From Oreohelix idahoensis (taxonomy: Eukaryota; Mollusca; Gastropoda; Stylommatophora; Oreohelicidae), in NCBI GenBank assembly GCA_024509875.1, contig JAMPIV010015262.1, positions 46,775 to 110,774 of the forward strand: a stretch of DNA of 64,000 nt, in the 5' to 3' direction. The notes under the pieces are model-generated. The model had not been told where the DNA came from and searched no databases. It was given only the letters and a program-made list of their open reading frames with translations. Position 1 is the stretch's first letter; each line of letters begins with the position of its first letter. Of the stretch, positions 1 to 11,055 are shown piece by piece. The translations under genes were made by a program, and so were the position numbers.

Positions 1-882
1 GGCTGTATGAGACCAGGTACAAAACCGGAGGAAACCAATCATTTTGCTCCGCCAGGAACCAACCGAAAGCTTTCCTTAAGTAGTTACCTGACTATATAAT
101 CAAGCGGATTTTATGCTAACCACGCAATCCCGAACTTGACGCCAGAGCTGAAGAGGAAGAAGCTGTCACTTTGATTTACAACTTACCTGAGGGCATCGAC
201 TTGCAACCTACTTCGCTAAGTCGCGTCAAAACCTGGCCAGTTTAAAATCTTAGGAGGGTTTAATTGTGTCCTAAAAAACCTGAGGTCGTATGTTCGAGTC
301 AATCCCGCTGCCTGGAACTCCGCAGGAGCATAGAGGTTGACCAGACTCTACATCTTTGGTCCCCCTCAGTCTTGGGTGGGCTAAAGGAACGATACTCTGC
401 CGGTGGTGTGAACCAAACAAAGAAGAACAGACTTAAGAGAGATGAGTACACATTAGTACCATTTCTGTCGGCATTGTGAGCATAGAACTGTCAATGAAGA
501 AAACGTGAATTAACATAGCAAGAGACAAAATTAATAGCATAGCTGAGAAGTGTTATATCCTTAATTAACAGCACAGCTGATCCATGTACTATAATTAATT
601 AACAGCACAGCTGATATAAATTTTTTGTTCCTATAATTGGAAAACTTGGTGTAAAATATTTATATATATATATATATAAAATAAATATTTGTAAATCACA
701 TGTAAACTTACAAATTCATTACATTCCATTTTTTCAACATTCACCCTTCAGCACAAGAGTAGATAGTGTATATACTAAATAAAAATAAGGAAATTGTATT
801 TGAACGACTTGTCAATTTTATCAGTGTTAAGTAAAATCTGTTTCCTTGTTTATTAATACTATTGTTTCGAGATCAGAACATT
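1..882. other. Left flank, no gene recognised
   Basis: No protein-coding gene is supported here. Around 285-315 there is a stretch resembling a pol III B box (GTTCGAGTCAATCC) followed by a GC-richer segment, so part of 240-480 may be an old tRNA-derived SINE, but no A box was identified. Between about 522 and 616 a roughly 20-bp AT-rich unit containing AGCACAGCTGAT is repeated two to three times. A short (TA)n run lies at about 660-680. The left end of the first LTR element is at 883. Confidence 0.4.
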
Positions 883-1526
883 TGGGTTAAGTCAAATGGT
901 AACCACATCAAATTTTCATAATAGCATGTCGACATTTATAAACCAGCGTGAAGGTTCAATATATTATTTCTAAGATGCAACATTCCTTTTTCCCAACATC
1001 AGGATCTTCCTTGGTAAGCATATCGGTCAATTATATGCCTATTTTGTTTTCATTGTTGCACATCTTGGAACATAGCCCTACTTGGGTTATGACCGTCAGC
1101 TCTATCTTTTTAAGTATGTTATGTTTTTCCTACTTACAAAGTTTTGGAATCCATAAACACTTCCACAATTAATTGAATATACACAACTGTGTCTGAAGTT
1201 GATGTCCTCAACTGAAATCTACACTGATTAGACAAAGCATGTCCTTGCTTTCACGCTCTCAGTTCAATACTGCCTAAAAACATGGCTTCGCCTCCCGTTC
1301 ATTTCTGGGAAAAGGGAAGGACTGAGCTTAACCATTGGTTAGAAATCACGTGACTAACGCAACTCTGCAACCGAAGCTTGGCCTAAAATAATGCGTGGCG
1401 TTTCCAAGCTAAAACTGGCCTAATTGAACATCTGCGTTAAGATTTTCTTTTATCTTCTGTTTCTATAAAAATTTATTTTATGTTAATATAGTCTGTATCT
1501 GAAAACTCACGGTATACGCGGTTACA
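883..1526 (-). repeat. 3' LTR of the young Ty3 element
   Basis: This 644-bp block matches 12896-13539 with one visible difference (tctgtatc here, tctatatc there). On the minus strand it starts TGTAACC and ends AACCCA, so it has TG...CA ends. The DNA just inside it (1527 onward) is not a clean polypurine tract. The DNA just outside (up to 882) does not continue the homology with the 5' side. Confidence 0.9.
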
Positions 1527-4500
1527 TACAGATCCCGGGGCCCTGCAAATGTATCCCGTAGGGAGACATTTGAGTACTATCAAATCTTAAAAAATTTATC
1601 CCAAAAATTTCTTAAGTTCAAAAAAATGTTCAGAAAAGTTTAAAGTTCAAAAAAATTTTCTAAGTCCAAAAATATTTCCGAAAAATTTAAACTAATTCCT
1701 AAACTAGGTTCCTATATCTATGTGCGATCAACTTCTCTATAAAAACTTAGGGATGGACATCAACTTCAAAAAAAATTTTTTTTTTTTTTTAACTATCCAG
1801 CATTTTTCATCACATTTTAAAATTGGCAACCCTGACCAACAAAAATATTCATTAAGTCATCACTCAAAAATATGGGGAGTGGCAACATTGGGAACATGAA
1901 CAATAATATCCTATTTCATTATCATAATCCACATGCATGTTATTCCAACAATATAGTTGACACACTGTATTGGACATTGTGGGGGAAAACCTAATTCTAT
2001 CTCTGTGTCCTCCGAGTGGTTCAAAATTTTATGTTATTTTCACTCCTGGTTTTTTAATAAGTTTTGGTCCTAACTTATTTATTGAGTAAGCACTCCATGT
2101 ATATTGCAGTAGAAAGTATTCCCATTTTTTTTTTTTTTTTTTTTTCAAAATATCCACATCATCTTTGCAAATGACGATCCAATTGTATAAGTCATTTAAT
2201 TTAACCGTGGTGATCCATCATGCTTTCTTTTGTTATTTATTATTGCATATGGGAAACAATTTCAGATCTGTACATAATCATTTTCAAAGCTCAATGTAAC
2301 AATTTATTCTGATAAGCAATTACAATGTACCAATTAAAATGATTAAAAATCTCATTACTTGTACTTGTTCATTTATTTTTGAAATAACCTGGTATCCTTG
2401 ACAATATGTATCTGTTATCACTTGTTTATCCTTGTATACCATTTTGTATTTCCTTTATTTTTTCTTTTATAAATCCCATATTCTCCATATATATGTGGTG
2501 CTCCAATATTTTATAGGTGTGGACCTTTCCTAGTCTTCTTGTTTATACTGGGAATTCATCAGTATTGACTTTCAATGTATGACATCTAACAATATATTTA
2601 TCAACAACATTTGTAAACATCAACAAAACTTTCATAATTTTATCGCAATATGAGGTAAAATACTTTTGTACATATTTTCAGGATTTCGACACCAACTCTG
2701 CCTTCGCAGGTCGAAGGTTAGTCAGAGTTATGTGGTGCCTGTAACATCCGCTGACTACAGCCAGATGGGTGACTGATGGTACTTATGATTCAAAAATCTC
2801 GTCCGTCAGTTATCTTAAGTGTGGGGCGGGGGTCTATTTCATGGTATCGTTGACAAAGTTTGCAGCATTTCCAATCTAGGTATTCTTTTCTTATGTCATA
2901 ATATCTCCATGATATATCTGTGACATGTCTATCCTTGGGATAACATTATTTTTTTTTCAATATCTTCGGGGTGAGCAAATCTCAGTACGTCCAATTTCAT
3001 CAATCATTTATATTTTCTCTCCTGTAATTCTGGGTATGTTATGAGTATAGTAAATTGTCAATTTATTTCAACTATCTTACAACATTCTGTAATTCGTGAT
3101 AGGGAATAGTCATTTGTTATACAACAATGTTCATTTTACAAAGGCAATGAGCAAAAATCAAAGAGATATCTTCTCCAAAAATGCGGATGTATCTCTATTT
3201 CCTTTACCTCTGGGCGTAGCAATTATTCAGTCATTATTTTTTTTTTCTCCATTATTTAATCTCCATTTTGTGTCCTTAGTACCTGTGGTTCCATGGGATT
3301 ATCATAATCTATTGGTCCTTGTCTACTGATAATCCTTCAATAATGACTTCAAATATGGTCCTCATATGTGTAACAATCATCTGCTCTGATTTGTTCCATG
3401 TCCATGGTATTCATAAAATATTCCATTATCTCTTTGTCTTATCTCGTAACCACGAAAGACTAAGATTATTCCTCCAATGTTAATGTGGGGGATTTTTGTG
3501 CATAAACATTACAACAAAATCTCAGTTGTGACAACATAAAGTTTCACCTTAATATAAAATGGCATCTTCATCATACATAACCAGTTGCTTCTTCATCTCA
3601 TGTGTCATTAGTGGTTATCATCCAGTAATGGGGTGTTCAATGTGGGTTCAGCATATACAAATGCTGTAAAGGGGTATTTCGTTTGCTAGGTCAGCATGTG
3701 CAAATGCTATTTCTTTAACATGGGCAAAGGCATCATCAACAATTAGGTGCAATTTGTTCAATCTGGGGTTAGCATATACTAATGCTCTCAAGGGATTCTT
3801 CATTTTCAGAAAATCAGCATGCGCAAATGTCATTGGGGTACTTGTGATATCAACAAAATATTGTTGGAGTATCAGGGATCAAGCTGGTGGGGGTATGAGT
3901 GGCATAGGGTGATTTATTTTCTCTTTTTCTTTTCTTTTATGTCGGCTGCTAACCTCAAGGCAGTCAATGTTTTACAATATTGGCTTATCATCATCAAAAT
4001 GTGTGAGGGTGGCATATACACATAATACATTTAAAAAAAAAAATTCCAATTGTTTTTTTTTTTTTTTCTCATTTTTCTGTTATGTTGTGTCTCTTTTCAT
4101 TTTTTTTTCTTTTATGTTTGTATCACAAGTACTAAAGAATGATAAAAATCAATTCACTAAACACTAGATATACTATCAACATTCCTACTAGTAAATCCTA
4201 ACCAATAGGGCTGTAAGTAATAGTTTAGGTTAGAATAGAATGAATGTTGTAGCAGTATCTGTTGTCAATAAGTGGCGAGGAAAGGGTACATCAAGGATCT
4301 CCTGATTACAACATGATTGTAATTCCAAGGAATGAATATGATTGGGATTTAAAAGATCATAAGTCTAGAATGTCGTCTCAATATAGTGGAATGGAAAAAT
4401 AGTAAGTTAAAGATGTGTAACAGTGGAGTGAAGAAAATCTTATTATAGAGAGTCAAGGTTGGGATATGGAATCTCTTTAGGAGAATTTTTAAAATTCTTG

Positions 4501-5110
4501 ACAGTACTAATATACATCTGGGTCTAAAATAATGTACATTTTGAAAAATAAATAATCCTGTGGAGAAAAATAGCAAAACATGCAATACTGGTTTTGGGTA
4601 TGAGTTATGTGCTGTTAAGAGATGTTATAGTAGGAACAGTATGATTGATCAAGGTGATAGATATAAAGGAGTTTAGCATAATTTAGATCAAAGAAATATT
4701 AGTATGGGGTAAGAAAAAAAACTACTGGTGTAAAGTGTCTGCATGAAAATGCAAGGACAAGAAGTCTGGTGAATGGAGCATGTCTGTAACTAAATAAGGG
4801 TGTCTGTAAACTCGTAACACCGTGTGTTATGAATTTTTTTTATCATTTTTATTTCACAACTATACTATCTAAAAAAAAATCCTCCGTGGGTTGGTCTTGA
4901 TTTTCCTCTGGTATCAGTATTCTAAGGCTGGAAAAAAAAGTTTCTCAGTGGGGCTTTTGACATCTTAGTCTGGAAGCAAGTCATTTGAACTGTCAGAAAC
5001 TGAAAATAAAGTACATGGGAAGGTTAGTACATTGTTAAAAAGGTTTTTTCACATATGCTTTGACCGTACATGAGATGGCATGTACATTGAAGACTCGAGG
5101 GGCGTGTCTT
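1527..5110. other. 3.6-kb non-coding tract between pol and 3' LTR
   Basis: This tract is inside the young Ty3 element but shows no protein domain. It is AT-rich with poly(T) runs near 1770, 2130 and 4060. A nested inverted repeat lies at 2694-2729: arms AACTCTG/CAGAGTT enclose the perfect hairpin CCTTCG-CAGGT-CGAAGG. Just after it, TGGTGCCTGT at about 2733 resembles the primer-site-like words of the leader but is on the opposite strand. A degenerate repeat with consensus CAGCATRTRCAAATGCT occurs about four times at 3649-3835. It could be a long 3' untranslated region, a degraded extra gene or nested older insertions; no env-like signal or membrane segment was recognised. Confidence 0.55.
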
Positions 5111-5542
5111 TCAGAACAGCTTCGCTAGTTCTTTGAATTCCTTCATCGCCTCGAGCATTGCAATTTCCCGACTGGATAGGCGAGCATCATACTGAGTAGC
5201 AGTGGGGACGGGTGTGATAGGCGACGACACTGCATTTGCTGATTGTTGGGGCACCGAGGATATTGACGAATGCGGTGATGGCTTAACATCATTTGATTGC
5301 GGTGATGGTTTCACTGTGGTTGGGGTTTGTATGGCTGGAACATCTGTTGGTTTTGAGGCAGGTATATGTTTCGCCTTGATTTTTCTTCTGACCTGGTTGT
5401 GCTGAACGTTAGCACCGGTTACAATGGGCACAGTAATTTGCACACTGTTGTTTTTGACTAGTTGAGATGAGGCTAACACTTCTCGGCTTGGTTTTGGAAC
5501 ATGATTGCGTTTCTTCAGAATCTTTCGTCTGATATAGTTGTG
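5111..5542 (-). CDS. In-frame coding extension behind the pol stop codon
   Basis: Directly after the pol TAG (5543-5545) the same frame stays open for a further 143 codons, to a stop at 5111. The peptide is basic at first and then rich in Pro, Ser, Thr and Gln. It ends with a possible short amphipathic helix (EIAMLEAMKEFKELAKLF). A segment just after the TAG (HNYIRRKILKKR) is repeated in diverged form about 45 residues later (HNQVRRKIKAKH), suggesting an internal duplication. Either the TAG is a recent nonsense mutation in a longer Pol or it is read through at low rate. No independent ATG start is seen at the head, so a separate gene is less likely. Confidence 0.5.
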   Translation of the reverse strand, partial: HNYIRRKILKKRNHVPKPSREVLASSQLVKNNSVQITVPIVTGANVQHNQVRRKIKAKHIPASKPTDVPAIQTPTTVKPSPQSNDVKPSPHSSISSVPQQSANAVSSPITPVPTATQYDARLSSREIAMLEAMKEFKELAKLF

Positions 5543-8500
5543 CTATATACGTGGAATTTTGTTGCTAGGGATTGAGTCATCAGATTCTGTTTTATAGGCG
5601 CGTTTGACGCTGGAGCTGACTGGTACAAATAATGTACTATCCGCATCACTGGTTTCAATAGAACTAGCTGTATCAATGTCTGTTTCTTGTTCGTATAATT
5701 CTACCATTTCTCTGTCATTATGTTCGTTGGGGTCTGACAACGCTGTGCCGGGGTTGACACTGTAGTTTCTCATTTCTTGTTGCGTTTCGTCTTCATAAAG
5801 ATTGCTGGTATATGGTTCAACAATCTGCTTGGGTATAGTTTCTTCAGGATCTGATTGTTCTGAACGAGCAATCTTGTTCTTGTGGTATAGCAGTGTTTGG
5901 TTTTCACTAGTGTTAAAACTAGAACTGCCTGAACTGGGGGTGTGATAGGTATCAGCTGACGATTTATCACTGCGGGAGTAAGTTTGAGTGTGGATATAAG
6001 GTGCTTTCGTGTTGTCATCGTGTGACGTCTGTAGCATGATTTCTTCATTTCTAATGCGCAGGTCTCTGTCTTGGAGTCGATTACGCAATTCAAGTGGTGG
6101 GATATCTTCTTCGCTTTCGGACGAGTCTCGTTGTTGTCTTGCTCGATGTAGTGCATCGGTGGGTGGTCTGGGTATGCGGTCGTCTTGGTAAAATTCAGAG
6201 TCTGTCGTCTCTGACTCTGATATGTCAGACGGATCTGTACTGGATGGATTATAATTTAGGGTGGCCTTTCTGACTGGTCTTGTATTTGTCGTCAGAGGCG
6301 GAATGGGCCTGTGATTATCAATTTTGATTTGTTTTACGTGAGCTTTTGTATGGTGTTGTTTCTCTTCATTCCAAATAATGAAGTTTACAGGCGTAGTTTG
6401 TTTCATGATTTTGTAGCCATCTAACCATCGGTCATCGAATTTTGAACTGCGTACATGTTTCTTGTAGTATACTCTGTCTCCTATTTTGTACGTTGGTAGC
6501 TTGGCTGATTTATCATGTTGTTTCTGTTTCTTGTGAAATGCCTTCTGCGTATTTCGTTGTGCAATCTGGTGAGCTTTATACTTTTCTTGAAGGATTATTT
6601 CGATGGGGTCTTCTCCCATGTATTTTCTTTGTGGGCGAAGTAGGTTGTCTAACGGAAAGTTGGGTTCTCTTCCGTATAGCATGAGAAAGGGTGACATTCC
6701 TGTGGTATCGTTGACGTTTACTCGGATGGCTTCAAGAGCTTGGTTAATGTATAGGTCCCAGTATTGGTGGTTCCCTTTGATATATTTGCTAATAATATCA
6801 TGTAGGGTGGCGTGCATGCGTTCATTTCTGCCATTTGCATTTGGGCAATAATAAGTGGTTGTAGTATGCTCAATATTCAGCTGGTGTAAGGTGGCTTTAA
6901 ATGGGTTACCGATAAACTGTTTACCGTTGTCTGAAATGATTCGTTTTGGACAGCCATGCCTGGGAATGAATTCTTGTAAAAAAATTTGCGTGATGGACTG
7001 CGATGTGGCATCACTGAGTGGGTAACTTTCTGGCCAAACAGAGTATTGGTCAACTATGTGCAGGAGGTATTTGTTGCCTGATTGGGTGAGTGGGTAAGGA
7101 CCTGATAAGTCAATGCTTACTGTTTGCATGGGGTAATGGGAAGGTTGCATTTCTTGAAGGGGAATTAAATGTGGCTTCATGTTCCTCAATTTACATGTTC
7201 TACAGGTGGCTACATATTCTGTAATGTCTTTGTAGAAAGTTTGCCAATAATACCTTTTCTTTATAACATCAATTGTTTTGTCTCTTCCCATGTGCCCGTT
7301 GTTATCATGAAACTGTAGCAATACTTCTGGGACTAGATGTGCTGGAATGACTTTTCTTAGTGTCCCTTCTTGTTTCTGGTCAATATAGTATAGAGCTCCA
7401 TCCGTTGGGTGTACTGTAAAATCTTTACTTTTTGTTGGGTTTTCTTTCACGTATGTGAGCAGCTTGACAATTTCTGCATCTTTCGCTTGTTCTACTCTCA
7501 TGTCAAACATATCTTGGCTTTCTTCTTCTACTTGAGTGGCAGAATCTGAGGTACTTCTTCGACTTGATGAAGTAATTTCATTAATTTCTTTAGCATTATC
7601 GTCAATCTCTGAGGATGTGCCATCATTTTTGACTCTATTTGTTTTCACTTCAGTTTCATCATCATATTTAATCCTGGATAAGAGGTCTGCACAGGTGTTC
7701 ATTTCGCCTGGGATATGTTCGATGGTGGTGTCGTAGGACTGTAAATTCATTGCCCATGTCTGTAGCTTCTTTGGCTGTTCTTGTGTTTTTGTGAGCCGGT
7801 TAACCAAAGGTTGATGATCAGTTCTTATAATGAGTTTAGTTCCTCTGACATAAAAGTCAAACTTTTGTACTGCATAGTGAATAGCATATGCTTTTTTCTC
7901 AGTGGTGGTCCACCGTTTTTGTGACTTTGACAATGCGTGGGATAGGAATGCAATGGGTTTCTCATTGGGAATGTTTGGTAGGATGGGTGTTTCATCTTCT
8001 AGTACTGGTTGTACCAAACATGCACCAATTGCGTTATCTGAGGCATCGGCGTATAGTATCATGGGCTGAGAAATATCTGGATGTCCAAGCAGTGGGATGG
8101 TGGTTAGGGCATTTTTAAGATACTCAAAGGATCTCTGGCAGTCTTCTGTCCATTTGAAGCGTGCATACTTGCGGGTAAGGGCTATCAAAGGCTCTGCTGC
8201 TCTGGAGAAATTGATGATGTGGCGTGTATAGTAACCTATTGTACCAATAAATGAGCGTGTTTGTCTCACCGTCTTGGGGCTAGGCATTTCTCTTATGGCT
8301 TTGACTTTATCTTCATCAGGTCTGACGCCATGTCTATTGATGACAAAGCCTAAATATTTTGTTTCTGTCTTTAGAAACTGACACTTCGACAGTTTTAACT
8401 TTATTTGGTGATGCCTGAGTCTATCAAACACTGTTTCAACCTTGCGGAGGTGGTCTTCCATCGTGCCTGCGGTATGTATCAGGATATCGTCTATGTATGC

Positions 8501-10708
8501 CAGGGCAAATGGATGTAGACCCTTTAACACTTCATCCATGAGTGACATATATGTTGCTGGCGATCCTTTTAGACCAAATGGCATAACATTCCAAAAAAAA
8601 CTTCCTATATGTGAACAGAATGTGGATTTCTGTTTTGCCTCAGGTGTCATGGGGATGCACCAAAAGCCTGACCTTGCATCAAGTGTGGTAAAGTATGTAG
8701 ACTTTCCTAACGTCGCAAGGAGATCGTCTATCCTGGGGAGGGGGTAGGAAATGACTTTTGTGATTTTGTTAAGGGCACGGTAGTCGCAGCAAAAGCGACT
8801 GGAGCCGTCTTTCTTTGTTACGATCACTATGGGTGAGGACCATTGGGAACGGGATCTTTCGATGATTCCTGCCTGTAGCATTTCATTTATAGACCTTTCC
8901 ACGAGTTCTCTGTTTTTCAAGGGCGTATGATAGGGTTTCATATGTATTGGCTCCTCTGTAGTTGTTTGAATGTCCATTGTGACAGTGTTAGTTCTGCCTA
9001 ATTCCATGTCATTGAGTGCGAATACATCTTGGTGCTTTTCTACAAACGTTTTCAAACGTTGCTTATTATCTTCTGTGGCATTCAGGGTTGCAAGTAACTG
9101 AGCTATTCTCTCTCTGTGTTTATGATCTGCTATGATATCTCTGGTCTGTCTTGATGCCTCCGTTTCATTCCCATAATCTTGGGACATTTTTCTTGCATCT
9201 TGTGAAAATATCTGCTCTGGGTATGTGGTTTTCTTTTGCGTATTTCTTTGCCGTTCATTGGGCTGTGCTTGGTACTGTTTCCTCTGCCATGTGCTGTGTG
9301 CATTTCCATTTGTCACTGCATTTACTGTATATACGTTTCTAGTATTATTTCTGGGGTAGTCGTTATTGTGCCATTGTTTCTGATTATTTCTGCCGTAACT
9401 GCGCTTATCCGCGTACGTTACTGTATTTCTTCCGTTTGTGCTATAGTGCTGTCTTCTTTCCCTGGGCGAAAATTTTTCATTCTTTCTATTTCCAACTTTG
9501 CTGCTGTAGTATCCTCCTGTGGTATAGTCATATAAAAATTCTTCCTTTTCTTCGTGACATTCAATTTGTTTTGGGACTTTATCATATCCACCTGTTTTTG
9601 AGTTATATTGATACTCTATGGGGCATGTATCTCTGTCTTGTCGCTTTGGATATCCTCCTGGCAAGATAATTTCTGTTTCTCTGTTACTCTGTGATATACA
9701 GCACTTCATCTTTTCTCTTGGTGTGCTGGGGCGCAAGAATGAGTAATTATAGTCATTTTCATACTGTGGCCTTTCTCTTCTTATGTATGAACTGGTTCGT
9801 TTCTGCCATCTGGGTAGGGTATGCTGTGGTGTAACGTAACTGTGACTGATATTGCTGCCTTTTTCTGCATAAGCCTTATAACTGTTTACTTTCCATGTAC
9901 TATGGTTATTTGTGCTGCGATTTCGTGCATTATGTCCAGTGGGAGTGGTTGAGCCAATTTGTGGATGGTCTCTATTGGTTTTGGTTTGTCTTAACGTTGA
10001 CGTATCCACTTGTGCTACATTTGTGCCTCTATTTATAGTGGTGGTTTTTCCTGACATATTCAATATCATGATGGGGAAATCTCTAGCCTTCGAGACTTCA
10101 GCGATTCCCTCTGTAATTTGCAACAATGGGTCATCAATAATGCTTTCTTCTGCTAGGGGCTGTATTTGAATTGATTGCCCTGGTGTTATGTACTCAGAAT
10201 TTTTTACTCTGCCTTTTGCTATGACCAGGAAGTTTGGCGCCACCGTTATGGGAGCTGTAAGCCTTACCAAAGACGCTATGTGGATATCGTCCTGGAGATC
10301 TATGTATGTATTGTTGACTTTGATTTTCTGGAGGTCATAGTATATTCGAACTTTGTGTTTGTTAAAGAAATCCCTCCCTAGGATAAAATTTCTAGACATT
10401 CCTTTAGTAATGACAAATGGGTGTTCAAAATTTGTTTCGCCTAAGGAAAATTTTAGCCATGCTGTCCCAACTGAATTTAGTCTTTGTCCCGTGACTGAAG
10501 CTAGGTGTGTTTTGGACGGTTGAAATCGTACTAAGTGTTGGATCCTCTTGAACAGCTGGAACCTAATAAGGCTGATGGATGCTCCTGTATCTACCAGTGC
10601 CCTATATTGTTGGCCCTGTATAGACATGATGCAGGAACTGGGGTCCGGATGTATTTTAGTTCCATCATGCAACATTTCTTCATATTGTATTTTTCCGGAT
10701 GGGCCCAC
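5543..10708 (-). CDS. pol: Pol polyprotein: protease, RT, RNase H, integrase
   Basis: The minus-strand frame is uninterrupted for 1721 codons and stays open upstream to the slippery site at 10804-10810; it begins here with GTG, so it is probably expressed by frameshift, not its own start. Retropepsin has DTGA at residues 40-43 and the later ILGRDF at about 109-114. Reverse transcriptase spans about 590-780 with catalytic YIDD at 738-741. RNase H follows (YADAS near 886-890, TDHQPL 963-968). Integrase has an HHCC zinc site (H1134, H1139, C1169, C1172) and catalytic D1200, D1260, E1296, i.e. D-59-D-35-E. A motif resembling the GPY/F region follows. Unusual parts are a polar Asn/Tyr/Arg-rich linker of about 260 residues (250-510) between protease and RT with repeated TGGY motifs, and an acidic Ser/Thr-rich tail after integrase. 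All catalytic residues named are present. Confidence 0.95.
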   Translation of the reverse strand: MGPSGKIQYEEMLHDGTKIHPDPSSCIMSIQGQQYRALVDTGASISLIRFQLFKRIQHLVRFQPSKTHLASVTGQRLNSVGTAWLKFSLGETNFEHPFVITKGMSRNFILGRDFFNKHKVRIYYDLQKIKVNNTYIDLQDDIHIASLVRLTAPITVAPNFLVIAKGRVKNSEYITPGQSIQIQPLAEESIIDDPLLQITEGIAEVSKARDFPIMILNMSGKTTTINRGTNVAQVDTSTLRQTKTNRDHPQIGSTTPTGHNARNRSTNNHSTWKVNSYKAYAEKGSNISHSYVTPQHTLPRWQKRTSSYIRRERPQYENDYNYSFLRPSTPREKMKCCISQSNRETEIILPGGYPKRQDRDTCPIEYQYNSKTGGYDKVPKQIECHEEKEEFLYDYTTGGYYSSKVGNRKNEKFSPRERRQHYSTNGRNTVTYADKRSYGRNNQKQWHNNDYPRNNTRNVYTVNAVTNGNAHSTWQRKQYQAQPNERQRNTQKKTTYPEQIFSQDARKMSQDYGNETEASRQTRDIIADHKHRERIAQLLATLNATEDNKQRLKTFVEKHQDVFALNDMELGRTNTVTMDIQTTTEEPIHMKPYHTPLKNRELVERSINEMLQAGIIERSRSQWSSPIVIVTKKDGSSRFCCDYRALNKITKVISYPLPRIDDLLATLGKSTYFTTLDARSGFWCIPMTPEAKQKSTFCSHIGSFFWNVMPFGLKGSPATYMSLMDEVLKGLHPFALAYIDDILIHTAGTMEDHLRKVETVFDRLRHHQIKLKLSKCQFLKTETKYLGFVINRHGVRPDEDKVKAIREMPSPKTVRQTRSFIGTIGYYTRHIINFSRAAEPLIALTRKYARFKWTEDCQRSFEYLKNALTTIPLLGHPDISQPMILYADASDNAIGACLVQPVLEDETPILPNIPNEKPIAFLSHALSKSQKRWTTTEKKAYAIHYAVQKFDFYVRGTKLIIRTDHQPLVNRLTKTQEQPKKLQTWAMNLQSYDTTIEHIPGEMNTCADLLSRIKYDDETEVKTNRVKNDGTSSEIDDNAKEINEITSSSRRSTSDSATQVEEESQDMFDMRVEQAKDAEIVKLLTYVKENPTKSKDFTVHPTDGALYYIDQKQEGTLRKVIPAHLVPEVLLQFHDNNGHMGRDKTIDVIKKRYYWQTFYKDITEYVATCRTCKLRNMKPHLIPLQEMQPSHYPMQTVSIDLSGPYPLTQSGNKYLLHIVDQYSVWPESYPLSDATSQSITQIFLQEFIPRHGCPKRIISDNGKQFIGNPFKATLHQLNIEHTTTTYYCPNANGRNERMHATLHDIISKYIKGNHQYWDLYINQALEAIRVNVNDTTGMSPFLMLYGREPNFPLDNLLRPQRKYMGEDPIEIILQEKYKAHQIAQRNTQKAFHKKQKQHDKSAKLPTYKIGDRVYYKKHVRSSKFDDRWLDGYKIMKQTTPVNFIIWNEEKQHHTKAHVKQIKIDNHRPIPPLTTNTRPVRKATLNYNPSSTDPSDISESETTDSEFYQDDRIPRPPTDALHRARQQRDSSESEEDIPPLELRNRLQDRDLRIRNEEIMLQTSHDDNTKAPYIHTQTYSRSDKSSADTYHTPSSGSSSFNTSENQTLLYHKNKIARSEQSDPEETIPKQIVEPYTSNLYEDETQQEMRNYSVNPGTALSDPNEHNDREMVELYEQETDIDTASSIETSDADSTLFVPVSSSVKRAYKTESDDSIPSNKIPRI

Positions 10709-10768
10709 TTGACAATTTCTGTTCTGTGTTGTTTCTTTTGTTTTAGACCATTTTCTGTGATTGTTGCC

Positions 10769-10810
10769 CTCACTAACGGTCCTGTTTAGTGAGTGGCGCG
10801 GCCGTTTCCC
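10769..10810 (-). promoter_or_regulatory. Programmed -1 frameshift signal at the gag/pol junction
   Basis: On the minus strand the heptamer GGGAAAC (10804-10810) sits in the gag frame as G GGA AAC, the canonical X XXY YYZ phase. Slipping back one base gives GGG AAA and enters the pol frame, which is open from here on. Ten bases further an 8-bp perfect stem forms between CTCACTAA (10786-10793) and TTAGTGAG (10769-10776) around a 9-base loop. The gag stop TAA (10786-10788) is inside the first arm. Heptamer, spacing and stem fit the known -1 frameshift design of retroelements. Use in vivo is inferred. Confidence 0.8.
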
Positions 10811-11055
10811 TGACGCATGAGGGGTTGAGGTGCGCCTCTGGTATACTGATTTCTGGTGTAATCACGTGGGGGTGGTGCGGGTTGTTGTGGTTGGTAACCT
10901 CCTCTTCTGGATGGTGCATTATTGTAATTTGCTCTACAGGACTTGTAACCATGTCCGAGCCTACCGCATGTAAAGCATCCGTTTGTATTGACATTATTGA
11001 CGTCGTTTTGCCTCTGTGTCTTCTTCTTCTTTGATCCATAACCGCCAACCGTCAA
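10786..11055 (-). pseudogene. gag: Gag 3' part: nucleocapsid zinc knuckle, cut off from the rest of gag
   Basis: This frame carries a CCHC zinc knuckle, CFTCGRLGHGYKSC (C-x2-C-x4-H-x4-C), followed by an Asn/Pro/Arg-rich basic tail, the usual nucleic-acid-binding end of Gag. It ends at TAA 10786-10788 within the frameshift stem. Upstream, gag homology stops at 11019, where the nested LINE begins, so residues translated from 11020-11055 derive from the LINE. Without the LINE it would join the capsid part; in this copy they are separated by about 590 bp containing stops. Confidence 0.88.

Noticed and set aside
5202..9669. Several short + strand frames opposite the Ty3 pol
   Set aside because: They are antisense shadows of the pol coding sequence and carry no domain of their own.
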